Below, piece by piece: positions 50,601-60,995 of a DNA stretch of 64,000 bases. How positions within the stretch are numbered: the stretch's first letter is position 1; every line of letters starts with the position of its first letter. The notes beneath the pieces were generated by a model. That model ran no database searches. It was not told the origin of the DNA and worked only from the letters and a program-made list of their open reading frames with translations. The DNA comes from Drosophila miranda (taxonomy: Eukaryota > Arthropoda > Insecta > Diptera > Drosophilidae). The stretch covers positions 21,021,657 through 21,085,656 of the forward strand of contig NC_046674.1 in the NCBI RefSeq assembly GCF_003369915.1, given 5' to 3'. The position numbers and the translations under genes are program-made.

Positions 50601-53600
50601 ATGAAAAATCATGGTTGTGTAATTCAACCTAATTTCAACGAAAAACCCATCAAAAGTTCAACAATTCATCAGACCAGAAAATCTCATTTAAAAACACTAA
50701 ACTGTGTGTTTCCATTGAAGGAAAAACATTCCTTTGCCAGGCCGCACGCTCCCCCCTAATTACTATTCACTTAGTTAAACAATTAGCGCAAAAAAACAAA
50801 CAACAATCGACACCCCACAACCCACGGCCCACGCCCGCCCCTTGAAAGCCCCCTTACCAGCACCATCCATCCATCCATCCATCCTATCGCCTCCTTTAAT
50901 TGCTTTCATTATCATTATCACAAGTATTGTTCAGTTGTTGTTGTTTTTTCGTGGTATTGTTATTGTTATTGTTTGTTTCCATTGAATGGTTCTTGAGGGC
51001 AGGCGGCGACCAAAACTTGATATTTCTATGCACTTTTGTTCAATGCTCCATCCTTGATTGCATTTACAAGATTTCTGTTTTGTGATCGCTTGACTAAGCC
51101 CCCCCTTACCACCCCCCCCCCCCCCCCTATTTGTTGTGTCGGTGTGTCTGTGAGTGCGGTTCCATTACAGCTCTTGCGGTTTAGCAACCTTTACCGTGAG
51201 AAAGAATTAGAATTCAAATTCGAATTCGAAACAGAAACAGAAATACAAATAAAGCGAGTGTGAATGACCAAAGTGGAGGATAGAATTTGAGGGATTTCCA
51301 CGCTTGCTTGGCCAAATTCTTGGCTAATTGATTGACCAAGGTATGCCAAGTGTTTTTGCTAAAAGAATACAACAATGAGCCGCCCACGAAAGCCAGGCCT
51401 GAGCAATCATTAAAGACCCCTGAATATCGCTGCAGGAGAGGGCTCGAGCCTAGCCTTACATATGCCCTTTGCCAAACCATATGAAACCCAGAAATATCTC
51501 AGGCCATAATAAGCACATAATTGTTGATTAATTACCTAAATAAATGCCAGATCTGTCTGCAATCCTCACTCGTACATTGTACGTCTTAAATATTGATTTA
51601 ATCCAATTTAAATCCCCGCTTTCTCTTATTTTTGACCTTTTTGTGAGCTTTAAGAACCATCGCCATCTGGGTCAGGTCAAGCCATAATTCATGGAAGCAA
51701 GCCTTCTTTAAAAATGACGAGTATGCGAGTAAACCTGCCCCAATGCCGCTTCGCAATCCTTCTCCAAGGCCCAAGGCCGCCAGGGGAGGGAATCAGACAA
51801 AATGGCAGACGTAATTTGCATATAGAATGACCTTGAACAGGTAGCAGAACAGAACAGAACAACAGCAGGCACACGCACACGCACACAAAGCGGGTGGGTG
51901 GGTGTATTGGGTGGCAAGGTCCTTGGGGCAGACTCTGGGTCTGGTGTGGCTAACTACGACAGCGCCAGCCTTCGCATTAATTTCACGACCTTGCAGTGCA
52001 TTCGACGATAGAACCAGTATATGGATTACATACATACATATGTATGTACATGCATTCTATATGCATTGTCAATGCCGTGCCCCAATTTGCTGCATTTTGC
52101 TATTTTATTTTTGCCATGCAACAAGCTGCCGCTGCCGCTGCCGCTACCGTCGCTGCCGTCGCCGTCGCTGGCTCTGACTTTGACCCATTTAAATCCTTTG
52201 GGGCGCTAGCCATAGACGCAAGGCAGCGTCAGCCGACGCCAGCAGCGACGCGGCAATCTATGTCAATGTCAGCCGGCAAATGGCGGGCGGCAGCAGCGGC
52301 AACGGCAGCGGCAACGGCAACGCGGTGACTGCGAAATAAAAGCAACTGAGGCAGAACAGCAGCAGAGGAGCAGCAGCTACATAGACCGGAGAGTGTGTAA
52401 AAGAGAGACAGACAGACAGAGAGAGGGAAAGAGAGAGAACGAACACGCTGCCGCTGCGCTGATGCACACAATGACCTTCAAATTTCTATGCAATTTCGCT
52501 TTTTGTTTTTTCTCCTTGGGCCCAATCTCCAATATTAGAAAACGCAATGCAACGCGACGCGATTGAGTGCTGCGCTGTGCTGTGCTGCAACAACAAATTC
52601 ACGCCTGAGCTTGACCCAAATTCTAATGCCCCAAACTGACCTTGCTCCATTTTCCCTCTCTCTCTCTTTCGCTCCGTCTCCGTCTCTGTCTCTGAGGATG
52701 AAAGAGTGTACAATTTAAGCTGCACTTTTGCGGGTTTTAGTTTTGTTTTTGTTTTTGATTGAAGGTTGCCAAGGAGGAGCGGTTGGGGTTGGGGTTGGGG
52801 CAGGGTGGTTCTTCTGACATTGCTGAATGTCAATAAAAACACACACATATATATGCATTTACCACTGACTCAACAACAGCCAAACAACTGCAACTTACAG
52901 ATACATTTACATATAAAAAGATACAGGCAGTATAAATGTGTATGCGTGCATCATCAACATTTGGCAGGCATCTGTCTGACTGTCTGTCTGTCGGTCTGTC
53001 TGTCTGTCTGTCTGTCGGTCTGTCTGTCGGTCTGGTCTGCCTCATTTGATTGCCGAACACGCATTGACATCACGATTCTGAGGCGAATATTTCTGCATTT
53101 GCATTCTGCGGATACCCTACAAGTGAGTGGAGGGTATATTGGCCCTTCCCAATCGGGCGTGACGCAAAATGTAACAACATTTTAAAGATATTAATCAAAA
53201 CATGTAAAGAAAACATAAGTTTTGGGTCTTGGGTTACAAAATTACAACAAAAAACTCTGCGAATCGTTCAAGACTTTTTGCATAAACATTTTTTGCTAAT
53301 ATAAAAAAAACATGTATTAAATGTAAAAACCTCCACTGTTTCCTATTTCCTATATTAAAAAAATATATATACTCCATTATCCACTCCATTAGCCCAGATA
53401 CTTTTTAGATAGTTAAAAAATGTTAGAGAGACTCTATTCTTAGAGAAAATAATAAAAGGGGGAGAGTTCGTTAAAAAAAAATTCGAATAAAATTAATAGA
53501 TAATAGTTAAATAAAAAATTATAACAATTGGCTAAAAATAAGCTGCACTTTTGCGGGTTTTTTTGTCGGTGAATTTCCATAAATTTAAAATATAATATCG

Positions 53601-56141
53601 GGCCATAATTATATGGAAATAATTGTTAATTCGCATATTCCCATCTGCACATATAGGCCTGTACCTTTGATTGAAAGAAAGACTGAGGAAGGAGTAGACA
53701 TTCGGCCGGAAACATATCAAGTACAATTGCAAAATGCATGGAACATACAACAACATTTTGCTGATGATATTTCATCATTTGTATGTACATAAAAATACAA
53801 ATACTTTACGCTTAAACCTCAAGGGTTTTTTAAAGTAGATTTCAGTCACGTTTGCCGCTGGATTGATAATATTTCTGGAGGTATTGTAGAGGGTATTCGA
53901 ATTTCGTTTTTCCCGTACATCGGAAACCCAGAAAGTAGGTTAGTTGCATTTTGTTCTGTTTTTTTTTTAAGACATTTCCAATGGATTTTTATGGCTGCAT
54001 CCTACGGCATGGAGTCGCGAGCCCCCTAAGGGGGTAGGAGGTAGTCGCTGGCGAGGGGCGAAGGGCGGGGTAGGTATGCATATGCTTAAACTTAGCATTG
54101 CACTTGGCACACAAAAAGATTCAAGATTGGAGATCCGAGACGAGCGACTGGAGTCGCGCGGAGGAGGAGGCCATTAGAGGGTAGTGTAATGACAAGTTTG
54201 CGAAAACTGTCAAGGTTTTACTCGATTCAAATGGAATGCCAAACAAATGCGTCTAGAGATTACATCTTGGTTATCAATTGATATGCATCATATACGTATC
54301 ATATGAAGTATCGGGAATCTTAAGATCGAACCACGTGTTCGTGGTCTGGCAGTACTTTAAGAGTATCTGCTGGGAGTCCTGTGACCTCCAGATACAAGCG
54401 GTGGAAAGCCTCGAGCCTTTGTATATATATTCTTGAAATCAAACCCCAGTTTAGGGCTCTTCAAAAATAAGCAACTAACAATTTAACTTTTTTTAATAAT
54501 AAAAAAATCCACTAAATTAAAGTCTACATTTTATAGAATATTTCAAAACATTTTACACTAATAATTTTAGTTTTAACACTTTAAAAAAAAACCCCGTCCT
54601 GTTGAATTCGTAGTTTTATTTTGTATTTATTATTATTTATATTATTTATGATTTTTAATCACTTTACTTTGTTTTATTTTCACTTTATTTGATTTAATTA
54701 TCACTCCAAATTGATTAAATTTTCCTTTGTTTTTCATTTGTATTTATCCTTTTTCCTTTTTTCTGAAATCCGAAATTTTTATTAGCTCTGCAGACCTTTC
54801 GCAGAGCAACAGAATATTGCCAAAACACTTTAATATTGGAGTGGGGGGGGGGGGGGATCAAGGGGATTATCGCATATAGAATATTAGCTTAGATCTGGAC
54901 TTACCTCCGTGATCATCGATTTCCAGGCCGAACTCATCCTCCGAAACGGACTCATCATCGGAGCTGAGATTGGATCCACTGTGGTTGCCACTTTGTTGCA
55001 TGTGTTGCTGCTGCTGTTGCTGTTGCTGCTGATGCGTTGTACTGTGGTTCTCGTTCCCATTCCCGTGGGTTGATTGGGTGGCTTTGGGTGCAGCACAGGA
55101 GCTGGCAGCCAATTCCTCGATGCTGTGCAACGAGCTTCTTGTCTGATTGGCAGTGATTGTTGTTGTTGTTGTTGCTGCACCCGAACCGGATCCCGAGCCC
55201 GATCCCGATCCTGATCCCGAACCTATTCCCACTCCTGCGATGGTTGTGGTGGTGCTTATGTGGCTATCATCCTTGGATGTGCCTTGCACATCGAAGTCCA
55301 ACAGCTGAACGGTGTTCGAGGACAGGAAATTGGTGGTGGAAACGGACCCCGAATTGGTGGCACTCGCTGCCAGGGGCTTCAGCTGATGGTACTCTATGAT
55401 GGAGCTGCTGGACAGCGTGGATTTCTGCAGCAGCGACGGATCGATGCATTCATTGGCTGTGCCCTGGGATGTTCGGTGGGAGAACAGGATGTTGGCAAAT
55501 GAGGGAACGGTCACCGACTGGATGATGACTGATCCTCCGCTTCTCTGCCCCGATTGCGGAGCCCCCCCACCTGTGTGGCTGGTTCCGTTTTTAGCCTCCA
55601 AATTGTTGTTGTTGTTGTTGTTGTGGTTGTGGTTGATGCTGTTGTTTTGGGTGGTTGTTGTGGTTGTTGGAGTGGTGGAGCCCATTAGGATCATGTTGCT
55701 ATTGCTATGGGGATTGGGACTGGCCACAAAGAAGCGATCGCAGAGGCCGCTCAGAGAGATGCCACCATCCAATTGGCTGCCATCAAAGTTATCTGTGGCT
55801 ATTGCTGCCGCTGCTGCCTCTGCTCCGTCGGATGCTGCAGTTGCGCCATTGCTGCTGCTGGTGGCAGGATTATCCTTTTGCTGCAGCTGCAGCTGCGAAT
55901 AGCTGAGGAACGGCAGCATGGGGCTACTTCCCGCCGCCAGCATTTGATCCTTGTGATGGTGGGCCATGAGATGTTGTTGCTGTTGCTGCTGCTGCTGTTG
56001 CTGTTGCTGCTGTTGATGCTGCTGCTGCTGCAGGTGATGATGATGGCTGCTGCTTGTTGTGGCCTCTGTGACTGCTGCTGTCGCATAGTTGCTGCTGCTG
56101 CTGGTGCTCTCCGCCAGCAAAGGTACATTGAAGGTGTCCAT
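16845..56141 (-). CDS. ftz-f1: Nuclear receptor FTZ-F1, alpha isoform (1213 residues)
   Basis: The alpha-specific coding exon runs 56141-54905 (start [20 protein letters not shown]) and ends GGAG/GTAAG, leaving one base. Phase fits exactly with an acceptor at TTATTAG/AAATGG inside the beta first exon, so coding resumes at 27941 and follows the beta exons. The junction gives DDHGEMDQQQ. The alpha-specific 412 residues contain polyhistidine and polyglutamine (CAG/CAA at 55970-56035), polyasparagine, a Ser-Gly dipeptide run, a threonine run, and an acidic end ([18 protein letters not shown]). In D. melanogaster alpha is the maternal partner of Fushi tarazu in pair-rule patterning. From memory the melanogaster alpha protein is about 1030 residues, so this N-terminal part looks longer. 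The acceptor has a weak pyrimidine tract, so the join is an inference from phase. Confidence 0.85.
19325..19384 (-). other. ftz-f1: 60 nt in-frame intron of ftz-f1
   Basis: The known protein reads QIPQ directly into [11 protein letters not shown]. Here those parts are separated by 60 nt beginning GTAAGG and ending CACCAG. The intron is a multiple of three with no stop, so unspliced RNA would insert 20 residues (starting [12 protein letters not shown]) into the hinge. Confidence 0.8.
21173..21186 (+). promoter_or_regulatory. AGGTCA-AGGACA direct-repeat word
   Basis: GTAGGTCAAGGACA contains two nuclear-receptor half-sites in tandem without a spacer and also a TCAAGGACA that resembles the FTZ-F1 site. 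The identical 14-mer occurs at 56426-56439 beside the alpha exon. Confidence 0.4.
22301..22312 (+). promoter_or_regulatory. 12-mer ATTACGTATACG, copy 1
   Basis: Exact copy of a word found five times in this window, all within ftz-f1. Flanks (ggaat / ttctg) differ from the other copies, so it behaves as a short motif and not as a longer repeat. Confidence 0.45.
22738..22794. repeat. GA dinucleotide microsatellite
   Basis: Nearly pure GA run of over 50 nt with single GGG interruptions, in the large ftz-f1 intron; a possible GAGA-factor platform. Confidence 0.9.
29181..29191 (+). promoter_or_regulatory. HR3-type site AATGTGGGTCA
   Basis: Fits WAWNTRGGTCA, the monomeric ROR/HR3 consensus, at every position. 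It lies 1.2 kb above the beta start codon. In D. melanogaster HR3 directly activates the beta promoter through such sites. Confidence 0.5.
29619..29629 (+). promoter_or_regulatory. HR3-type site TATTTGGGTCA
   Basis: Second exact fit to WAWNTRGGTCA, same strand, 438 bp from the first. A further GGGTCA at 29292 lacks the A/T-rich 5' extension. Confidence 0.5.
30004..30015 (+). promoter_or_regulatory. 12-mer ATTACGTATACG, copy 2
   Basis: Exact copy about 2 kb upstream of the beta start codon, in the CG-richer block that may be near the beta promoter. Confidence 0.45.
31506..31517 (-). promoter_or_regulatory. 12-mer ATTACGTATACG, copy 3
   Basis: Exact copy on the minus strand (CGTATACGTAAT on plus), 3.5 kb upstream of the beta start codon. 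Confidence 0.45.
32592..33105. repeat. Block ended by GATACCCTT / AGGGTATA with internal duplication
   Basis: Begins GATACCCTT (32592) and ends AGGGTATA (33098-33105). Near its right end a unit of about 39 nt, gggctctagtggaaatctat and onward, is repeated twice in tandem (from 33000 and 33038) with few changes. It may be an old non-autonomous element. Confidence 0.35.
42000..42469. repeat. 470 bp block with 9 bp inverted ends
   Basis: Starts GATACCCTT (42000-42008) and ends AAGGGTATC (42461-42469), a perfect inverted pair. The interior has no coding capacity. Could be a miniature transposon remnant, or two unrelated short palindrome halves. Confidence 0.35.
45941..46002 (+). pseudogene. tRNA-Glu(CTC) fossil lacking part of the D arm
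   Basis: The acceptor stem halves TCCCATA (45941) and TATGGGA (to 46001) pair fully. The anticodon arm has loop CTCTCAC (anticodon CTC), and the T arm with B box GGTTCAATTCC is intact. Compared with fly tRNA-Glu, about 10 nt of the D arm are missing (62 nt in place of 72), which removes the A box, and one base before the T arm is changed. A T-run terminator follows at about 46020. It lies antisense in the ftz-f1 alpha intron and is unlikely to give a working tRNA. Confidence 0.85.
46756..46902. repeat. 147 bp block ended by GATACCCT / AGGGTATC
   Basis: Perfect 8 bp inverted ends at 46756-46763 and 46895-46902, interior non-coding. Same end sequence as the block at 42000. Confidence 0.35.
48248..48298. 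promoter_or_regulatory. Inverted pair of the 12-mer ATTACGTATACG (copies 4 and 5)
   Basis: Copy 4 is on minus at 48248-48259 and copy 5 on plus at 48287-48298, in divergent orientation 27 nt apart. The pair sits in the alpha intron 20 kb upstream of the beta start. Confidence 0.5.
49936..50386 (+). pseudogene. Decayed coding fragment in the alpha intron
   Basis: Protein-like pieces follow each other: [17 protein letters not shown] from ATG 49936; then, in a broken frame, [16 protein letters not shown] with stops; then an open 46-codon frame from ATG 50246 reading [20 protein letters not shown] and on to [13 protein letters not shown], ending at TAA 50384-50386. The composition is that of a real basic protein but stops and frame changes separate the parts, so I read it as a retrocopy or old gene remnant. 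Family unknown. The last 46 codons alone could still be translated. Confidence 0.4.
51828..51836 (-). promoter_or_regulatory. FTZ-F1/NR5A site TCAAGGTCA
   Basis: Perfect match to YCAAGGYCR on the minus strand, inside the alpha intron 3 kb downstream of the alpha exon. TGAAGGTCA and GCAAGGTCA variants lie near 52472 and 52637. Confidence 0.4.
52975..53034. repeat. CTGT tetranucleotide microsatellite
   Basis: CTGT units with occasional CGGT variants. The reverse-complement unit CAGA forms a separate pure run at 44595-44638. Confidence 0.9.
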
Positions 56142-57343
56142 CTTATAAAGGGGGGTGGGTATATTCTTTCTATATATCTAGTATATATGGTATAACTTTT
56201 ATTTTTGTACGTTTCGTTGTGATGTGTATTGTTGCTGGATTGGTGATTGGTGGCAGGTAACGGTAGTAGAATTATTTGTATAATTTCTTACACTTAAAAG
56301 AACCTGCAAAAACAAAAAAAAAAAACACAAATCAGAAATCAGGAAATATGCATTGTACCGGAGCCAGACAACGCAAGGTCAAGTTGAAGGTCATGTTCTT
56401 CTGTGCAATGCGTGCATGTGTATATGTAGGTCAAGGACAAACCCAACTGTATTCGAAAGCATGTCAAGGTCAACTCTTTACAGCCCAAAGCTTTGCGAGC
56501 TTTTGCCTGTGAGCTTTCTGCGAGATTTCTTTCTATTGCCCAAACTGAATGTTTGAAACCCTTTTCCAAAGGAATACATATATTACGAAATTTACGGGAC
56601 AAAATAGTAACGCTAATCATTAAATATAAATACATTTGACCCAAATACAAGGCAGAGCTTTTAGTTGGTATTTTTGTCCTTTAGCCTCTTTCCTAGCTCC
56701 TAGTTCCCAGATCATTAATAATGAATTAAGTTATGACAATGTCAGGGAAGGACACTTCGAATTAAGAATTTAATCAATATGTATTTGAACCGAATTAAGT
56801 GTCTAATTAACGGGACTCCCTCTTCAACCGATCCGTAGGAGGGGTCTGAAAAAGGGAGAACGAGAACGAACCCTTCCCATGGGCGACCCTAGGGTTAATC
56901 CCACCCCAGAAAGCTTGTGTGTTTTCTTTTGTTTTTTCTCATGAAATGGGACCCTCTTCTACCGACAGTTCCCAAAGTTAAGATCCATTTAACTTTAGTT
57001 ATTACTTTCGTGTCTGGTTCTTCCCCCCTTTGGAAACACTTTTCCACTTCATAAAACCGAAAAACTGGTAATCCCCCCACTCTGACGAAACTTGAATATG
57101 TAAAGTATGTATTTATGTATTTATGTATGTAACTTTAATTAACTTTATTCGACTTTCGAGTTATTTCTTATTCGTTTCGTTGGGTTTCGTGTTCGGAGAT
57201 CCCCCTTAACCAATCCCATTCAACCCCTGTGCGGGTTCTCGCCCAACTAGACAAAAGACCTGACAGACGGACAGCTTTGGAGGGGGGGGAAGGGGATTGG
57301 AGTTCTAGAGGAAGCTAGTGGGGAAGAGGGACGTGGACTCACC
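56142..57343 (-). other. ftz-f1: Alpha 5' leader: noncoding exon end, 1.0 kb intron, leader
   Basis: A strong acceptor with a long pyrimidine tract ends at 56304 on the minus strand, so the alpha coding exon starts at 56303 with a 162 nt leader before ATG 56141. A strong donor, ATGAAAG/GTGAGT, ends an upstream exon at 57343. The two pair naturally as an intron from 57342 to 56304. No other good acceptor was seen between them. Confidence 0.6.
56374..56472 (+). promoter_or_regulatory. Cluster of NR5A-type half-sites by the alpha exon
   Basis: Within 100 bp lie CAAGGTCAAG (56374), TGAAGGTCA (56385-56393), AGGTCAAGGACA (56428-56439) and the perfect FTZ-F1 site TCAAGGTCA (56464-56472). They lie in the 5' leader intron just upstream of the alpha coding exon. 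FTZ-F1 itself and HR39 recognise this word. Confidence 0.55.
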
Positions 57344-58800
57344 TTTCATGCAGCTGACGTTGACGTTGACGCTGACTGCGACACGTTCTCGTTCCTTCGT
57401 TTTGGCTTCTGCGCATGCGCCCGGTTTGCAGCTATGATTCCAAGACGATCGCAGAGAAGAGAAGAAGAAGAAGCAGCGCTGGAAGCTGCCGCCTCTTTGT
57501 TGTCTGGTTGGGTCTCGCTCTCTCGCCCGCTCTCCTTAGCTCTCTTTGGGCATACAAAAACCAGTTGGAACCGAAAGCAAAAGTTCTATTATTATGTCTT
57601 GGACTTTTGTTGGTTTTCGCTTTTGTTTCTCTCTCTTTCCCTCTGTGTGTCTCTCTATTTTGTTGTCGGTCCTCCGCTTCACATGGGAATTCGTGGAGAA
57701 GGCGAATTTATAATTCGCAAAACAAAGCTTGCGTGTGATTCATAATGCTGTCTCCCTTTCGGCGGATCGATCTCTCGCTCACTCCCTCTCCACTCGGTGT
57801 ATCTCTTCCTCTCTCGCTCTGGTTCTGCCACGGCCTGCAGCAACAGTTTCCGCCTGTGCGAGCAGCTGCTGCTGCTGCTGCGACGACGACGACGACAACG
57901 GAGGCAACGACGAAAGCTTTTTTAGCATATTTTTTGCGCCCCCCTCACACAGACACCAGGCCCAGACGCGGACACGCACACACACACAGCCAGCGACGCC
58001 GAACGCATTTGCGATTTTATTTTTTTTGTGTTGTTCTCACTATTCGTTCTTTTTTTTGTGCGCTACTGCGCCAGTTCTCGCGATTCTCTTGCTATTCGCT
58101 GGCTTGTTTCGCCTATTTCCTCTTTGGCCTGGTCTTTCTCACATCGAATTTTGGTTTTTGGGAGGAACGCACACACAACGGAGGACAGGCGAGAATGAAA
58201 TTATTGCAATGGGAAATAGGAAACTCTTCTTGCACAATCGTCGCACGCGCGCAACAAGCGAAAAGCTCGGTACATATAAATTGCAATTCCTATAACACAC
58301 ACAGCACAGTTTTCTGTGTGGGTACACACACAGGCACCAGGCAAACACAGATAGAGATATAGAGGGGAACTTGTTGTTGCGTTTACTTTTACGGAGGGGG
58401 GGCGGAGGCTGCTGCCTAGCTGCTAATTTTTTGTTGCTGCTTGCTGCTCCAATTCTATGACACAACAACAGCGCTATCTATCGCCTTGCCTCATTCTGTG
58501 ATAATTTCATAAAAATTGCACATTAGCAGCAGAAAACACACAGCGAGAACCCGACGAACACAGCACGATGGGGCACAACACAGTCCGTCCACTCCACTCC
58601 CGTTATGGACACATGGAGAATTATTTTATACACAGACTAGCGCTCGATTGTTGAGAGTTCTTTTCGCACCATTTACTTTCACTTTAATCTCTATTTTGCA
58701 CTCTCCCTCTCATTTGGTTTGTGGTTTATTTTTTATTTTTCGGGAAAAACTATTCACGGAGCCGCGCACAACGCACGCAAAAAATTAGGTCTGTAGGCCA
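57344..58800 (-). promoter_or_regulatory. ftz-f1: Probable alpha first exon and promoter region
   Basis: CG-richer than the surroundings, with GAGA-type runs on the minus strand (GAGAG near 57520, 57640 and 57770-57810) and CTATCTATCGCC near 58472. Open frames across 57745-58362 translate simple sequence and do not resemble a protein. The start of transcription cannot be fixed from sequence. Confidence 0.35.
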
Positions 58801-59699
58801 ACACGCAAACGGGAACACAGTAAAGAGTAGCAAAAGTTGTTGGCGTAGGTAGAAGAAGACGGAAAGCCCTCGCATAGTGTGTGTGTGTGCGCGCGCGTAT
58901 GTGGATCTCCGGAGAGTAGCGGGGCCAAGGACAGCAGCAGCAACGAATTTATTCTTGGCCTTTAAACGTGCATTTGAAGAACAAGGACGGCAATCATATG
59001 AAAGCAGCGAAGCTTTCAGCTCAAAGCTCGCTCATGCATACAATCGCACACACACACGCACGAAAGAGAGGCAAGCATGTGAGTTAGCTGAGAGAACTTT
59101 TATCGGTTGCCCAATGAGCGCCAACTGATATCGGTGTGCTATCGAATTTGAACTCGTGCTTTGTTCAAACATAAACACATTATTGTACCTAAAGAACACC
59201 GTTCTATAAAAACTCACATATGTAACAGAAAGTCGATCGCTTAATTTAAGTAAAGAAAATAGATAAAGTAGAATATTTATGAAGGGAATAGTCGTACATC
59301 CGGAGAAAAAAAATGTTCAAAACCATTACAAATTATGACAGACCCAAACACCACAAAAAACTGTTTCCTTTCCTTCCCTCCGCCAGAGCGCACACATTGC
59401 ATGAGGAAGAGTGTGTGCGAGAGAGAGAGAGAGAGAATGAGTAAGCGCGTGAAAAGCGCAGCGTAGAAATTACAATTTAATTTGTTTCTACTGGGTATAC
59501 TATTGATCCGATCTGATCAAAATTCGGCAATCTGGTAGATATGGTCATTCTCTATGATTCTGCATTTTCTCGTTACTTCAAAATTGTGGATGAGGCAGAT
59601 TTTCGTTCTTTGTGGGGCGATTTTTATGAATTTTTGTTGAATATTTAGTAATAGGTATGACCATAGTTTATAAATTATTTTTAATTTTCCTACCACAAC

Positions 59700-59935
59700 C
59701 ATTTCTTAAGGGGGATTCTATTATTGTTGTATCAAAAAAGTCCAAGAATCTCAATCACAAGAGGCACAAGGTGAACGAAATCAACAAAGACGGTACGGTA
59801 CGTTATGGACTGTCACAGAGAAAATGGCAGACAACGCCAACAAGTACATCGAGCATGTACATCCGCTTCGTTTCTTCGTCTCGCATTTATGTACGAGCCG
59901 CTCATCGGAAAGTGCTGATTGATGCTATGGACAAG
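59700..59935 (+). pseudogene. Possible decayed FLYWCH-type zinc-finger fragment
   Basis: One frame reads HKRHKVNEINKDGTVRY, and after one frame change another reads MDCHRENGRQRQQVHRACTS. Together they resemble the core of a Drosophila FLYWCH zinc finger (basic strand, KDG-x-x-x-YW, then C-H, then AR-x-H-T), with the tryptophan lost at the frame break and one zinc-binding Cys missing. The match is by eye and partial. The surrounding 59.2-61.9 kb shows no other recognisable gene. Confidence 0.35.
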
Positions 59936-60978
59936 GGCGTACTCAGGGGGAGGCAGGGGTGTGCAGCTGGCCTCTCCTTCAGCATGCTTATTAGTAGAAA
60001 TACTTCCCCCCCTTCTCTTGGATATGGACAAAGAATGTCCCCATTTTCATGCGCTCAAAGTCGAACATGAGTCAGAGGGTATGTGTTTCTCATCAGGAAA
60101 AGAGCCATTACCTGAAATCCAGATTCAAACCTGTTCCTGAAGTCCATTCGCATATTCATGCTTCCAAATGGCATCGTTTGGAGCAACAGAAATAGTTCAC
60201 AATACTGAACCAAATGATTATCCGGGTCAGCTAGTAGGTGTATATAGTCCCAGGTCAGACCAGACTGCCTGATCGCTCTGAGAGATTTAAAGAACCATGA
60301 AACTCCTGTGCCTCCCTTCTCAGAGAAGTGTTGTGAAGTAAGTAAGTGAAGACGGACTGGAAAACGTTCTGTTCTCATTGCATTTCTAATGAAAAACCAT
60401 CCAAATATTAACTCTATCCAATGTGGACTGACCCAAAATTGAATAAGGTGTTGCACCTACAATACCAAATGCTGTGCTGTAATGTTAGAGTTCTTGGGCC
60501 GGATCCTGACTTACGTTTGGGATCGCTTGGGAAATGGTCTGAAAAATTTTAGACATTGAGTTTTAGATAGACCTAAAAACTTAACACTCCCCTATTTCTC
60601 ACAACATGCGGAACATGGGGGAGATACGTATTGTCCTATAAATTAAGCGATCTAATGAGAAAAATCGGCTATTCTTTTGGTAATGGTATATCCATACCAC
60701 ACCATACATCGGGAAAACTCAACTGAACCGCTTTGAATATTCGAAATATATAAATATGTGATATGCTGTGTTACACGACGCGTTTTCTAGCGAAACTTAT
60801 TATGTCTCAAATGTAGATCCAGTGGGTTTTTATTTCCCATTTACCATATTTAAATAAGTTATATCAAAATCAGGTTCAGAAAAAACGTAGTTTTTGATGT
60901 GTGTTCATTGGGATTTATCTTTTTTCTTTAACAAAAAAAACACAAAACATTTTCAAATTGCCAAAAATTCACATTTCA

Positions 60979-60995
60979 TTTATTTTGTTTTTATT
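60979..60995 (-). terminator. Candidate polyadenylation signals of the BCOR-like gene
   Basis: Two AATAAA words on the minus strand (60979-60984 and 60990-60995), about 1 kb past the stop codon at 62001. The intervening sequence is A/T-rich with TA and CT runs, consistent with a 3' UTR. Confidence 0.35.

Larger units (their letters stand above)
27952..54904 (-). other. ftz-f1: 27 kb alpha intron of ftz-f1
   Basis: Very rich in simple repeats: poly-A 33150-33177, poly-G 46646-46662, CA/GT runs (35462, 37600, 45205, 47545), GA runs (40695, 41398-41430), CAGA run 44595-44638, CTGT run 52975-53034. No intact gene is visible on either strand. The listed exceptions are a tRNA-Glu fossil, a decayed coding fragment near 50 kb, and blocks ended by GATACCCT. 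Much of this intron is probably regulatory. Confidence 0.6.

Noticed and set aside
57745..58362. 205-codon plus-strand frame near the alpha promoter
   Set aside because: Composition follows CT and CA simple sequence and threonine/alanine runs; no domain, and it overlaps the probable leader of ftz-f1.
60055..60456. 133-codon minus-strand frame
   Set aside because: Looked at for transposase or lectin-like motifs; none found and neighbouring frames are equally plausible, so not called.
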